Below are positions 8,507 to 15,276 of a stretch of DNA of 64,000 bases, piece by piece. Location of the stretch: contig NZ_JBJHDO010000002.1 in the NCBI RefSeq assembly GCF_050958605.1, positions 496,001 through 560,000 of the forward strand, in the 5' to 3' direction. The first letter of the stretch is position 1. Each line of letters starts with the position of its first letter. The DNA is from G016756615 sp050958605. GTDB lineage: Bacteria; Pseudomonadota; Alphaproteobacteria; Rhizobiales; Rhizobiaceae. The notes beneath the pieces were generated by a model, which saw only the letters and a program-made list of their open reading frames with translations, had not been told where the DNA came from and did not search any database. Both the position numbers and the translations under genes were made by a program.

Positions 8507-9196
8507 ATGGCCAACTTCACCAAGATACTCCCGCCGCCAATACGATGGCCAACAGACGGCGATGTTCTGTTTGCACCTTCGCCGACGGGTAATCACACGC
8601 CCATTCAGCAAAAGCCCGGGGATCGGCTCCGTTACATGATCGACGGATATGAGCAGGCGGCGTCGCACCTGATTGCCAAGGCGCTGAGCGCGCGCCGCGA
8701 CGATGAGTTGCTAATTTATCCGATCGTTTTCCTATATCGTCACATGATCGAGTTGTCGCTAAAGGAACTGATTGAGACGTACGGACCGAGAACCGGGATC
8801 TCGCCTGATCGAAAAAACCATAGCCTCGGCGAGCTCTGGAAAAAGTACCGGCAGATCTGCGACGGTTTCGACATCGCCGATAGGGACGAAGCCTTCCCGC
8901 ATATGGCTGCGATCATCGCCGAGTTTGACGATATCGACCCTGGCTCATTCAATTTCCGGTACCATCTCGACAAGAAGGGCAAACCGATCGATCTGAAACA
9001 TTCAGCAATTGACCTTGCTCGACTCGGAGATGTCATGCGTGGCATCGCCAACTATTTCGGCGGCGCCTACTCCTACCTATGGGACAGAGAGAGCTACATG
9101 CGGGATTTCGAAGCCGATCAAGCGGCTGACTGGCGGAGCGAGCAGGAGGCTGACTGGCTGAGCGAGCATGCTGCTGACTGGCGAAGCGAGACCTAG
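8507..9196 (+). CDS. Possible HEPN-like protein with a tandem 8-residue tail repeat
   Basis: 229 residues from ATG 8507 (a GTG at 8498 is also open). The helical middle, L-I-Y-P-I-V-F-L-Y-R-H-M-I-E-L-S-L-K-E-L-I, resembles the core helix of HEPN-type proteins, and R-D-E-A-F-P-H (R-x5-H) could be a HEPN-like catalytic motif; this is tentative. The last 24 residues are three copies of an 8-residue unit of the form (A/E)-A-D-W-(R/L)-S-E-x. It faces the AbiU2-like HEPN gene with only 7 bases between the stops. A toxin or abortive-infection role is possible. Confidence 0.6.
   Translation: MANFTKILPPPIRWPTDGDVLFAPSPTGNHTPIQQKPGDRLRYMIDGYEQAASHLIAKALSARRDDELLIYPIVFLYRHMIELSLKELIETYGPRTGISPDRKNHSLGELWKKYRQICDGFDIADRDEAFPHMAAIIAEFDDIDPGSFNFRYHLDKKGKPIDLKHSAIDLARLGDVMRGIANYFGGAYSYLWDRESYMRDFEADQAADWRSEQEADWLSEHAADWRSET
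9122..9193 (+). repeat. 24-base tandem repeat x3 at the end of a gene
   Basis: Three consecutive 24-base units (9122-9145, 9146-9169, 9170-9193) share the core GCTGACTGGC-GAGCGAG and end exactly at the stop codon 9194-9196. The period is a multiple of three, so changes in copy number keep the reading frame. Confidence 0.9.
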
Positions 9197-9203
9197 ACTA
9201 AGA

Positions 9204-9893
9204 CTAGGAATGATCGCTCACTGCCGCGATGTCGCCGACTTTCAGTCGCCCGTCTGCATCTGCCAAAATCGCTGCTAACCAGAACTCATAAGCCTCCCGA
9301 TGTGCCTCGTCGAGGCGTTCCTCGGGCCAGTCGTTGAGGCCGGAGGTCATTAGCGTCAACTGGCCCGCCATGTCGCAGCACGCCCGCATCATCGCTTCCA
9401 CTTCGGAGTAGGTGATCTTGGCCTTCTCCGCATCTGGCCAGACGATGTGCGCGATTTGGCCGTTCCGGAACGACTGAATCCGGCCGAAGCTCTTGAAATC
9501 GACGGCCCGGTAGACCGAAAGAAATTTGTCCAGCGCCACCGAGCATGTCGACAGGGTACCCGATCCAGCCTCTCGGCCGCCGGAGTAACATCGGGCCACT
9601 TCATCCAAGGCATTCGGCTGTTTGAGAAACCGGTATGCAGACTGCAGCGATACTTCCGACTGCCGATCCAGGACCGCGAATAGCCGGATCAGCGTCATCA
9701 TGATCATCTCTTGGCGAACTTCTTCTGCGCGGTGCTTAGCCACGGCGTGCTTGCCGCGCGTCATTTTCAAGGCCTCATTGACGCCGGCATAGATGCCATA
9801 GGCTTGGGCGGCCATTGAGGTCCAGGCATTCAGTTCGGGCGCCATCCGGGCGACTTGCTGGACCGTGGGTATAGGCAAATCGACCTTACCCAT
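9204..9893 (-). CDS. AbiU2-like HEPN-domain protein
   Basis: 229 residues, mostly helical. The segment I-Q-S-F-R-N-G-Q-I-A-H-I contains R-N-x4-H, the signature of HEPN ribonucleases, and the arrangement (long helical bundle, motif near residue 140) matches AbiU2-type HEPN proteins. HEPN proteins of this type are RNA-cleaving toxins in abortive infection and toxin-antitoxin systems. Directly upstream on the same strand are remains of an XRE-type HTH gene with a premature stop, which looks like a lost antitoxin or regulator. Whether the protein is still active without it is unknown. Confidence 0.75.
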   Translation of the reverse strand: MGKVDLPIPTVQQVARMAPELNAWTSMAAQAYGIYAGVNEALKMTRGKHAVAKHRAEEVRQEMIMMTLIRLFAVLDRQSEVSLQSAYRFLKQPNALDEVARCYSGGREAGSGTLSTCSVALDKFLSVYRAVDFKSFGRIQSFRNGQIAHIVWPDAEKAKITYSEVEAMMRACCDMAGQLTLMTSGLNDWPEERLDEAHREAYEFWLAAILADADGRLKVGDIAAVSDHS

Positions 9894-9904
9894 AAGAGGA
9901 AGCC

Positions 9905-10041
9905 GTCTCGGCGTGGTCGTGCTGATAAGATACGTCGAGGCGCACGGCCAAATCGTACTAGTTCAGCCCCATCGACGTGCGGATCATTCTGATACGTTCG
10001 CCAACAAAGATGTCCACGTCGTTGGGTGAGTTCCACGCCAT
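9905..10041 (-). pseudogene. XRE HTH gene interrupted by an amber codon
   Basis: From ATG 10041 the frame encodes V-G-E-R-I-R-M-I-R-T-S-M-G-L-N, then TAG at 9960-9958, then in the same frame Y-D-L-A-V-R-L-D-V-S-Y-Q. XRE proteins normally have Gln at exactly this point (G-L-x-Q-x-x-L-A), so a CAG to TAG change is the simplest explanation. Similarity fades after the second helix. It sits immediately upstream of the AbiU2-like gene on the same strand. Confidence 0.65.
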
Positions 10042-10124
10042 TCCTGGAGTTCCTTCCGGTGATATTGGGGAGGCCTTACCACCGAATGGCTCGCGATGCG
10101 CGTGTCGGCTACCTATTCGCTGCG

Positions 10125-10313
10125 TTATCTTCGGCGGCCTGGCGTCAGTGTCGCCATCCCTTCGTGCTCGAAGCAATACCACACCGTGGTTCTGCCGCGC
10201 TCGAAGCCCCAACCGCCCCACGAATTGTATCCGGGGCGCTCGCACCAATGCTCATAGATACCATGGAACGTCGATCGGCTTCGTCTGGTTGCTGGCCGCA
10301 GCCCCGGACTCGC
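10125..10313 (-). pseudogene. Relic of the Trp/Cys-rich small protein (copy 2)
   Basis: The minus-strand frame ending at TAA 10127-10125 encodes I-Y-E-H-W-C-E-R-P-G-Y-N, W-G-G-W-G-F-E-R-G and W-Y-C-F-E-H-E, clearly related to the relic at 5021-5320 in protein and DNA sequence. One cysteine of the first pair is replaced by Tyr, and no start codon is present in frame, so both copies appear dead. Confidence 0.55.
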
Positions 10314-10366
10314 TTAACGGTTGAGAATCGGGCAAGTCTTACTCCAGCTTAGGGAGTGGGGAAACA

Positions 10367-10799
10367 ATGGCGATCGATCAAGGCAATATTCGAAGTTCTG
10401 CAAGCTATTCAACTATAAAAAATCAGCCACGCCGATCTCGCAAAGGGTCTCCAGGGCTATCTGCATCGGAAGGGCTGGCAAATCTACCTAGACTGGGAGG
10501 ACAATACACTGCCGGAGCGACCTGACCGCCGGACTGCCGAGAAGATACAGGGTAAGATTCGTGACCTGGAGATGTTCTTTTTCCTCGCTACCCAAAACTC
10601 GATGGCTAGCCGCTGGTGCCCATGGGAAATTGGATATGCCGACGGTGTGAAGGATCTGAACCGAATCCTGGTCATTCCAACGAGGGATGCCCGTGGCGTC
10701 ACCCACGGGAACGAATACCTACAGCTCTACCGTCATCTTGATGAACTAGCTCGGGCGGTATCGGCCACTTCGACGCGGCCGGAAACGGGTACCGCTTGA
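10367..10799 (+). pseudogene. Frameshifted TIR-domain gene heading the TIR/SLOG operon
   Basis: An ATG at 10367 begins M-A-I-D-Q-G-N-I-R-S-S-A-S-Y-S, an N-terminus like those of bacterial TIR proteins, but the TIR body is in another frame: S-H-A-D-L-A-K-G-L, G-W-Q-I-Y-L-D-W-E-D, F-F-L-A-T-Q-N-S-M-A-S-R-W-C-P-W-E-I-G (catalytic Glu in W-E-I-G), then E-Y-L-Q-L-Y-R-H-L. The shift, and probably a small deletion removing the first beta strand, lies around 10410-10430. The body ends at TGA 10797. It lies 72 bases upstream of the ThsB-like gene and was presumably the first gene of the same operon. Confidence 0.75.
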
Positions 10800-10871
10800 G
10801 CGGAAACCAGACGCCTTGATGGCGCTCCCTTCAGTTTAGTGATGGTCACCTTTGAAAATGGAAACTAGCCG

Positions 10872-11474
10872 ATGGCGAGACGCACATTCTTTTCCTTTCA
10901 TTACACGCCGGATGTCTGGCGCGCCTGGATCGTCCGCAATTCTTGGGTGATCTCGCCCGCAGATCAGATCGACGTCGGCTTCTTCGATAGCAGCGTCTTT
11001 GAAGCGTCGAAACGCGAGAACGACGACTCACTAAAGACCTTTCTTCGGAAAGGGCTCGAGAACACTTCGGTGACCTGCGTACTTACCGGCACGGACACCT
11101 GGAAGCGGCGATGGGTCCGCTATGAGATCGCGCGGAGCGTCATCAAGGGAAACGGCCTACTCACTGTGCATGTCCATGGTGTCAAGGATAAGAACGGCAA
11201 CACTTCGACGAAAGGTGCGGACCCCTTGGCGCAGATGGGCCTCTACAAGACCGACACAGGAATCTATCTCGCTGAATGGAAGGACGACAAGTGGGTGAAG
11301 TACGCCGACTACACGCTTGCGATACCTAAAGGCGACCTTTGGTTTGCCCCCCCGACATCCACTGCCGTCGTGCAGCTCTCGCAGCATTGCCAAAGCTACG
11401 ACTATGCGCAGCAAAACGGTCACAAGAACATCGGCGGCTGGATCGAAACGGCCGCAGGGCTTGCCGGCCGATGA
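10872..11474 (+). CDS. ThsB-like TIR-domain protein (Thoeris family)
   Basis: 200 residues, the usual size of Thoeris ThsB. It starts M-A-R-R-T-F-F-S-F-H-Y, then V-R-N-S-W-V, F-F-D-S-S-V-F, N-T-S-V-T-C-V-L-T-G, R-R-W-V-R-Y-E-I-A-R-S and G-V-K-D-K-N-G-N. This is the DUF1863/TIR-like pattern of ThsB, and E85 falls at the catalytic Glu position of that family. ThsB proteins sense phage infection and make an NAD-derived signal that activates ThsA. Here no SIR2- or macro-type ThsA is adjacent; instead a second TIR gene overlaps by 4 bases (ATGA) and a SLOG gene follows. Signal production is inferred from family resemblance. Confidence 0.85.
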   Translation: MARRTFFSFHYTPDVWRAWIVRNSWVISPADQIDVGFFDSSVFEASKRENDDSLKTFLRKGLENTSVTCVLTGTDTWKRRWVRYEIARSVIKGNGLLTVHVHGVKDKNGNTSTKGADPLAQMGLYKTDTGIYLAEWKDDKWVKYADYTLAIPKGDLWFAPPTSTAVVQLSQHCQSYDYAQQNGHKNIGGWIETAAGLAGR

Positions 11475-12631
11475 GCCTCTACGAGCTCGCGATCTTGGGG
11501 CAACCGACAGGCGAAGAACGCCGCAGGCTCACCACGACCATCGGAGAGATGATTGCCGACTTCGGCCTATCGGTTGGAGAGGATATTCTGATCCACGATG
11601 GCCAGTCCGTTGGCGGCCGCGATCGACGCAACGCGTTCGCAGCCATATATTTCGGGCGCGCGGGACATCCCGAACTCGCGCAGGTGGAGGAACTGGTCGC
11701 CGCCAGCATGCCGGTAATCCCGACCGTGGGTCATACGGAAGACTTCGGCGCCTTGATCCCGAAGGTCTTGCAATTTGCGAATGGCCTCAGGCGCCGGCCC
11801 GACGATGGCAATCTGACCGAATTGTCGTCCGCCGTTCTCGAGTGCGTCGGGCTGCTCCGTCCCCAGCGTCGGGTTTTCGTCAGCTATCGACGAACGGAGT
11901 CGCGGGCCGCTGCCTTGCAGCTTCACGATCTTCTCAATTCGCGCGGCTTCGACGTCTTCCTCGACACCCATGATATTCGTCCCGGAGATCCTTTCCAGGA
12001 CGTCCTGTGGCATCGCCTCGTCGATTCTGATGTCATGGTAATGCTCGACACCCCTTCATATTCCGCGAGCAGATGGACGCGTCAAGAAATTGGCAGAGCC
12101 CGAGCGAAAGAAATTCAGGTCATACGCGTGATATGGCCCGAACACACGCCGACAATGCTCACTGACATGGCAGAGTCAGTTTATTTGGATCCCGAAGAGC
12201 TTCTTGGGCAAGAGGGGCCGATCGTCGAGGCCATCGCTGAGTCCATTGTTCTGCGTGTGGAACGACTTCGGAGCAGGAGCATTGCAGCCCGATACATGTC
12301 CATAACTGGCAAATTTAGGGCCGACGTCGAGAAAATCGGAGCTTCGATTGAAGCGATCGGAGCACATCGGGCAATTGCCGTGCGCCTGCTGAACGAACGG
12401 CTGGTCTGGGCATATCCGATCGTCGGCATCCCTTCGGCGGAAGCCCTGAACGATGTAGCCTCGAAAGCCAAGAAGGCAGAACAGGGCGAGGCCCCTGTGC
12501 TGGTTTACGATCACGTCGGAATCCGGGATGCTTGGATCCAGCATCTTGCCTGGCTGGACGAACAGATCAAGTCCGTGAAGGCGATCCGGGTTGCGGAGGC
12601 CGGTTGGGCTTTGGCTGGAATGGACGATTGA
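11471..12631 (+). CDS. TIR-domain protein with extra N- and C-terminal domains
   Basis: 386 residues starting at ATG 11471, overlapping the previous stop (ATGA). Residues 133-225 are a canonical TIR domain: R-R-V-F-V-S-Y-R-R-T, F-D-V-F-L-D-T-H-D-I-R-P-G-D and S-R-W-T-R-Q-E-I-G-R-A, with likely catalytic E206. The N-terminal 125 residues form an alpha/beta region of unknown kind, with A-A-I-Y-F-G-R-A-G-H-P and M-P-V-I-P-T-V that may be a sensor. The C-terminal about 120 residues carry A-P-V-L-V-Y-D-H-V-G and W-I-Q-H-L-A-W-L-D-E-Q. TIR domains in such systems cleave NAD or make cyclic ADP-ribose signals; which applies here is not visible. The SLOG gene starts 2 bases after the stop. Confidence 0.85.
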   Translation: MSLYELAILGQPTGEERRRLTTTIGEMIADFGLSVGEDILIHDGQSVGGRDRRNAFAAIYFGRAGHPELAQVEELVAASMPVIPTVGHTEDFGALIPKVLQFANGLRRRPDDGNLTELSSAVLECVGLLRPQRRVFVSYRRTESRAAALQLHDLLNSRGFDVFLDTHDIRPGDPFQDVLWHRLVDSDVMVMLDTPSYSASRWTRQEIGRARAKEIQVIRVIWPEHTPTMLTDMAESVYLDPEELLGQEGPIVEAIAESIVLRVERLRSRSIAARYMSITGKFRADVEKIGASIEAIGAHRAIAVRLLNERLVWAYPIVGIPSAEALNDVASKAKKAEQGEAPVLVYDHVGIRDAWIQHLAWLDEQIKSVKAIRVAEAGWALAGMDD

Positions 12632-12633
12632 TC

Positions 12634-13284
12634 ATGACTGAAGCAATCTTCCTATCGGCAGGAGTTCCCGACCCGAAGCGTGGCCCCGCCTATGCGGAAA
12701 CAGCCGACATCGTGGCGATCACCTCCGCGGTCTCGGCACTTGCTTACGTGACCTTGGGGCGGAGACCGCTGGTCTGGGGCGGACATCCGGCCATTACCCC
12801 GATGATCCTCGTCATGTGCGAAGATATGAGCGTCGACTATGCCGAATGGGTCACCCTGTATCAGTCGGAGGTGTTCAAGGAGGAGTTCCCGGAGGACAAC
12901 AAGCGCTTCCAGAACGTCGTTCTCACCGCAAACGTTAGAGGGGATCGGGAAGCGAGTCTGAGCCTGATGCGCGAACGCATGTTCACCGAAACTCAGTTCA
13001 GGGCTGCAGTGTTCATCGGCGGTATGGGCGGGGTCGTGGCCGAATACGAGATGTTCAGGAAATTCCAACCGGATGCCAGAGTTATTCCTGTCACTTCGAC
13101 AGGAGGCGCATCTTTGGAAGTCGCCAAAATCATGGGCGGTGTTCCTTCGGATTTCCAATTTAATCGAGACTATGTCGCGCTCTTCCATGAGCACCTCGAC
13201 ATTTCCGTTAAGGAGGAACGGTATCGAGTACCGGCAGAACAGCCCACGGCGGTTGAGGAACGATATTGGCGACGCGGCAACTAA
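12634..13284 (+). CDS. SLOG-family ligand-sensing protein of a TIR operon
   Basis: 216 residues from ATG 12634. Rossmann-like motifs of the SLOG superfamily are visible: G-V-P-D-P-K-R at 10-16, W-G-G-H-P-A-I-T-P at 48-56, L-Y-Q-S-E-V-F at 75-81, V-F-I-G-G-M-G-G-V-V-A-E-Y-E at 126-139 and V-T-S-T-G-G-A at 153-159. SLOG domains bind or process nucleotide-derived ligands, and ThsA of Thoeris senses its cyclic ADP-ribose signal through one. Here it stands alone, directly after two TIR genes, so it may sense or degrade the TIR product or be the effector itself. I see no membrane segment or nuclease domain. The family call follows published SLOG/TIR operon descriptions; the function is inferred. 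Confidence 0.75.
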   Translation: MTEAIFLSAGVPDPKRGPAYAETADIVAITSAVSALAYVTLGRRPLVWGGHPAITPMILVMCEDMSVDYAEWVTLYQSEVFKEEFPEDNKRFQNVVLTANVRGDREASLSLMRERMFTETQFRAAVFIGGMGGVVAEYEMFRKFQPDARVIPVTSTGGASLEVAKIMGGVPSDFQFNRDYVALFHEHLDISVKEERYRVPAEQPTAVEERYWRRGN

Positions 13285-13331
13285 GGTAAGGCAGTTAGTT
13301 GAGGTGGCCCGAGGTTGATCGGAACTCGGCG

Positions 13332-13475
13332 ATGGCGCTGGCCGCCGTCTACCGGCACCTCGGCAACAACTTCCAGGTCGGGGTCGGCTACAATTCTGGC
13401 AGGTTCTCCGGCGACCTGCGCGACTTCACCCTCGGCAACGAGGGCGTGTTCCTCAATATCGTCGGGAAGTTCTAG
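13332..13475 (+). pseudogene. C-terminal remnant of an outer-membrane beta-barrel protein
   Basis: The frame reads A-L-A-A-V-Y-R-H-L, F-Q-V-G-V-G-Y-N-S-G-R-F-S, then G-V-F-L-N-I-V-G-K-F followed by TAG 13473. Alternating aromatic strands ending in a terminal Phe are typical of the last strands of outer-membrane barrel proteins. Only the last 48 codons remain, so this is the tail of a gene cut off when the TIR/SLOG block arrived or the region decayed. Confidence 0.55.
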
Positions 13476-13905
13476 CCAATCATCAGTCTCCGGGGCGGAG
13501 TGCATTCTTTCCCAATGTACCTCCCCGGGGGGCGGTACAACCAAAAAAAACGTCTTCCGGCTCGGCCAACCTTCGTTTACGGCGGCGCCATGAACGGCAA
13601 CGTGTTCCTCGCCTTTGTCGAGCATGTAGGTGAAGAAGGGTTTCCTTTTCACCGGTGGAGCGCCGGATAAAATCGGCGAAGTTCCCCCAGTGAAGAGCCT
13701 GGACAGATTTGACCTCAAGGCTATCCCACAGCCTGAACAAGATGATGGTGCTGGAACTGGCGCGCTGCGAATGGATGGAGCGCAAGTCGCATGTGATGAA
13801 CGGCGAAATCTACAGGCTCAACCAAAGCCGAGCCCGACTCGCCAATGCCAAAAAATGATCCACACGGAATTGGCCTAGCGGCCAATGCGTCTTGCATCCT
13901 GCTTG
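13476..13905. other. Mixed relic sequence before the IS630 element
   Basis: Short open frames on both strands (for example L-E-L-A-R-C-E-W-M-E-R-K on plus near 13745) look like pieces of mobile-element genes but cannot be assigned. No intact gene is supported. Confidence 0.4.
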
Positions 13906-14912
13906 CTAAAGCGTGTCGCACTTAAAACGTGTCGCACTGAATCGACCCCATACCCTGCTGTTTTGAAGAAGTTGCGGCATTGGGTGGGTTCGAAGAGATG
14001 GCAGATGTCGCCAAGCGCGTCGCACAGGGCGTCGAAGGATCTGGCCGCCTTCTTGCGAAGCAGCGCCTTGAGCTTTGAGAAGGCCATCTCGATCGGGTTG
14101 AGGTCGGGCGAGTATGGCGGCAGGAGCAGCATCCAAGCGCCGCGTTGGCGGACCAGTTCGGCCGCCCGCTCGCTCTTGTGGAACCCGACATTGTCGAGGA
14201 TGACGACATCGCCGGGCTGGAGTTCGGGAGCCAGCTGGGTCTCGATCCAGGTCTCGAAGCGCCGGGCGTTCATCGGGGCATTGACAATCCGTGGGGCGGT
14301 CAGGCCATGGCAGCGCAGGCCGGCGATGAAGGTCTGCGTCTTCCAATTGCCGAAGGGGGCATGCGTCTTGTAGCGCGCGCCTTTCGGTGACCAGCCGGTG
14401 CGCTTGGTCAGTTTGGTGGTGGTCGACGTTTCGTCGATGAAGACCAGGCGCGGCAAGGCCTTGTTGAAGAAGCGCTTGCGCCGCCTCACCCACAGATCGC
14501 GCGCCTCACGGATGTCAGGGCGCTTATGCTCGCTGGCCTGCAGAGTTTTTTTGTGGCTGAGCCCGAGACGATGCAGCAGGCGCGCGACATTGGAACGGTG
14601 CACGCTCACCCCGCGCGCCGCCAACTCCACGCACAACTCATCCAGCGTCAGTTCCCCCGCCTCCGCCATGCGCCGACGCACAAAGGCGGCATGCGGCGCG
14701 AGCTTGCCCCCGCACGGCGCATGCCCCTGGCGGCGCGGCTCCACAGAGTCCGTTTCCCGCCGCAGCTTCATCAACTCGTTCACGAATCGAGGCGACACAC
14801 GGAAATGCCGCGCCGCCTCCCGGTGTCCATGGCCCTCGTCAACAAACCCAGCAACACGCACACGCAACGCCATCGGTAATGGCTGCCCATCGCGGTTCTC
14901 CTTCAACCGCAA
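13875..14912 (-). CDS. IS630-family transposase
   Basis: 345 residues. The N-terminus has an HTH for end binding (R-E-A-A-R-H-F-R-V-S-P-R-F-V-N). The catalytic DDE triad is D160 (V-F-I-D-E-T-S), D240 (V-I-L-D-N-V-G-F-H-K) and E275 (N-P-I-E-M-A-F-S-K-L-K), as in the IS630 group, with P-P-Y-S-P-D-L-N-P before the Glu. The frame does not stop inside the element: it runs through the left inverted repeat, and the last 9 residues and stop come from flanking DNA. All catalytic parts are intact, so the element may still move. Confidence 0.92.
   Translation of the reverse strand: MRLKENRDGQPLPMALRVRVAGFVDEGHGHREAARHFRVSPRFVNELMKLRRETDSVEPRRQGHAPCGGKLAPHAAFVRRRMAEAGELTLDELCVELAARGVSVHRSNVARLLHRLGLSHKKTLQASEHKRPDIREARDLWVRRRKRFFNKALPRLVFIDETSTTTKLTKRTGWSPKGARYKTHAPFGNWKTQTFIAGLRCHGLTAPRIVNAPMNARRFETWIETQLAPELQPGDVVILDNVGFHKSERAAELVRQRGAWMLLLPPYSPDLNPIEMAFSKLKALLRKKAARSFDALCDALGDICHLFEPTQCRNFFKTAGYGVDSVRHVLSATRFSKQDARRIGR
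13906..13919 (+). repeat. IS630 left terminal inverted repeat
   Basis: CTAAAGCGTGTCGC, matching the right end with one mismatch. A shortened extra copy of GTGTCGCACT follows at about 13931, so the end carries a partial internal repeat. Confidence 0.8.
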
Positions 14913-14956
14913 TGATCGCGCTTTAGCCTCAATGGGAATCTTGAATCACGTCAAAG

Positions 14957-14970
14957 GCGACATGCTTTAG
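14957..14970 (-). repeat. IS630 right terminal inverted repeat
   Basis: On the minus strand this reads CTAAAGCATGTCGC, the partner of the left repeat. Confidence 0.8.
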
Positions 14971-15007
14971 ATGAGAGCCGCAAGCTCCAAGGCGCACACG
15001 AAGCTCT

Positions 15008-15088
15008 TCAGGCACAGCGTTCATTGTGCAGCGTCAGCCAGAGCAACGCCAGGACCGCATCATCGATCTCGTCCGTGTCGATATCCAT
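15008..15088 (-). pseudogene. N-terminal fragment of a DUF6429-like small protein
   Basis: The frame starts M-D-I-D-T-D-E-I-D-D-A-V-L-A-L-L-W-L-T-L-H, the characteristic N-terminus of small DUF6429 proteins that often accompany transposase genes in rhizobia. It ends after 26 codons where about 75 are expected. The break lies within 40 bases of the IS630 end, so element insertion or decay probably destroyed it. Confidence 0.6.
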
Positions 15089-15276
15089 GGGCTCAATCTA
15101 GCACAAACGTGTGTCTGCCGCGGCCCAGACCGGATGGCTACGATGGAGTTCAGCTCACTGCCAAGAAGATCCCCCGGTTGAGCAGGAGCCTTTTGCCGGG
15201 GCTACGGAATCAGATTAAAGAAAATGAAGCAACGTTACGACTGCGGTACAGTCGTACGCATGGGGGTGGGGCAGGG

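Larger units (their letters stand above)
13906..14970 (-). mobile_element. IS630-family insertion sequence
   Basis: The element contains a DDE transposase gene and imperfect terminal inverted repeats: CTAAAGCGTGTCGC at the left and the complement of CTAAAGCATGTCGC at the right (13 of 14 matching). TA dinucleotides at both tips (13907-13908 and 14968-14969) fit the TA target duplication of IS630/Tc1-mariner elements. It lies between the TIR/SLOG operon and the TrlF-family gene. Confidence 0.85.

Noticed and set aside
14398..14970. Plus-strand 190-codon open frame inside the IS630 element
   Set aside because: It is the antisense shadow of the transposase gene, with no domain of its own.
14971..15276. 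Upstream extension of the TrlF-family frame
   Set aside because: The frame is open but encodes His/Arg/Pro-rich noise overlapping a DUF6429 relic; the PHP domain starts just after ATG 15277.
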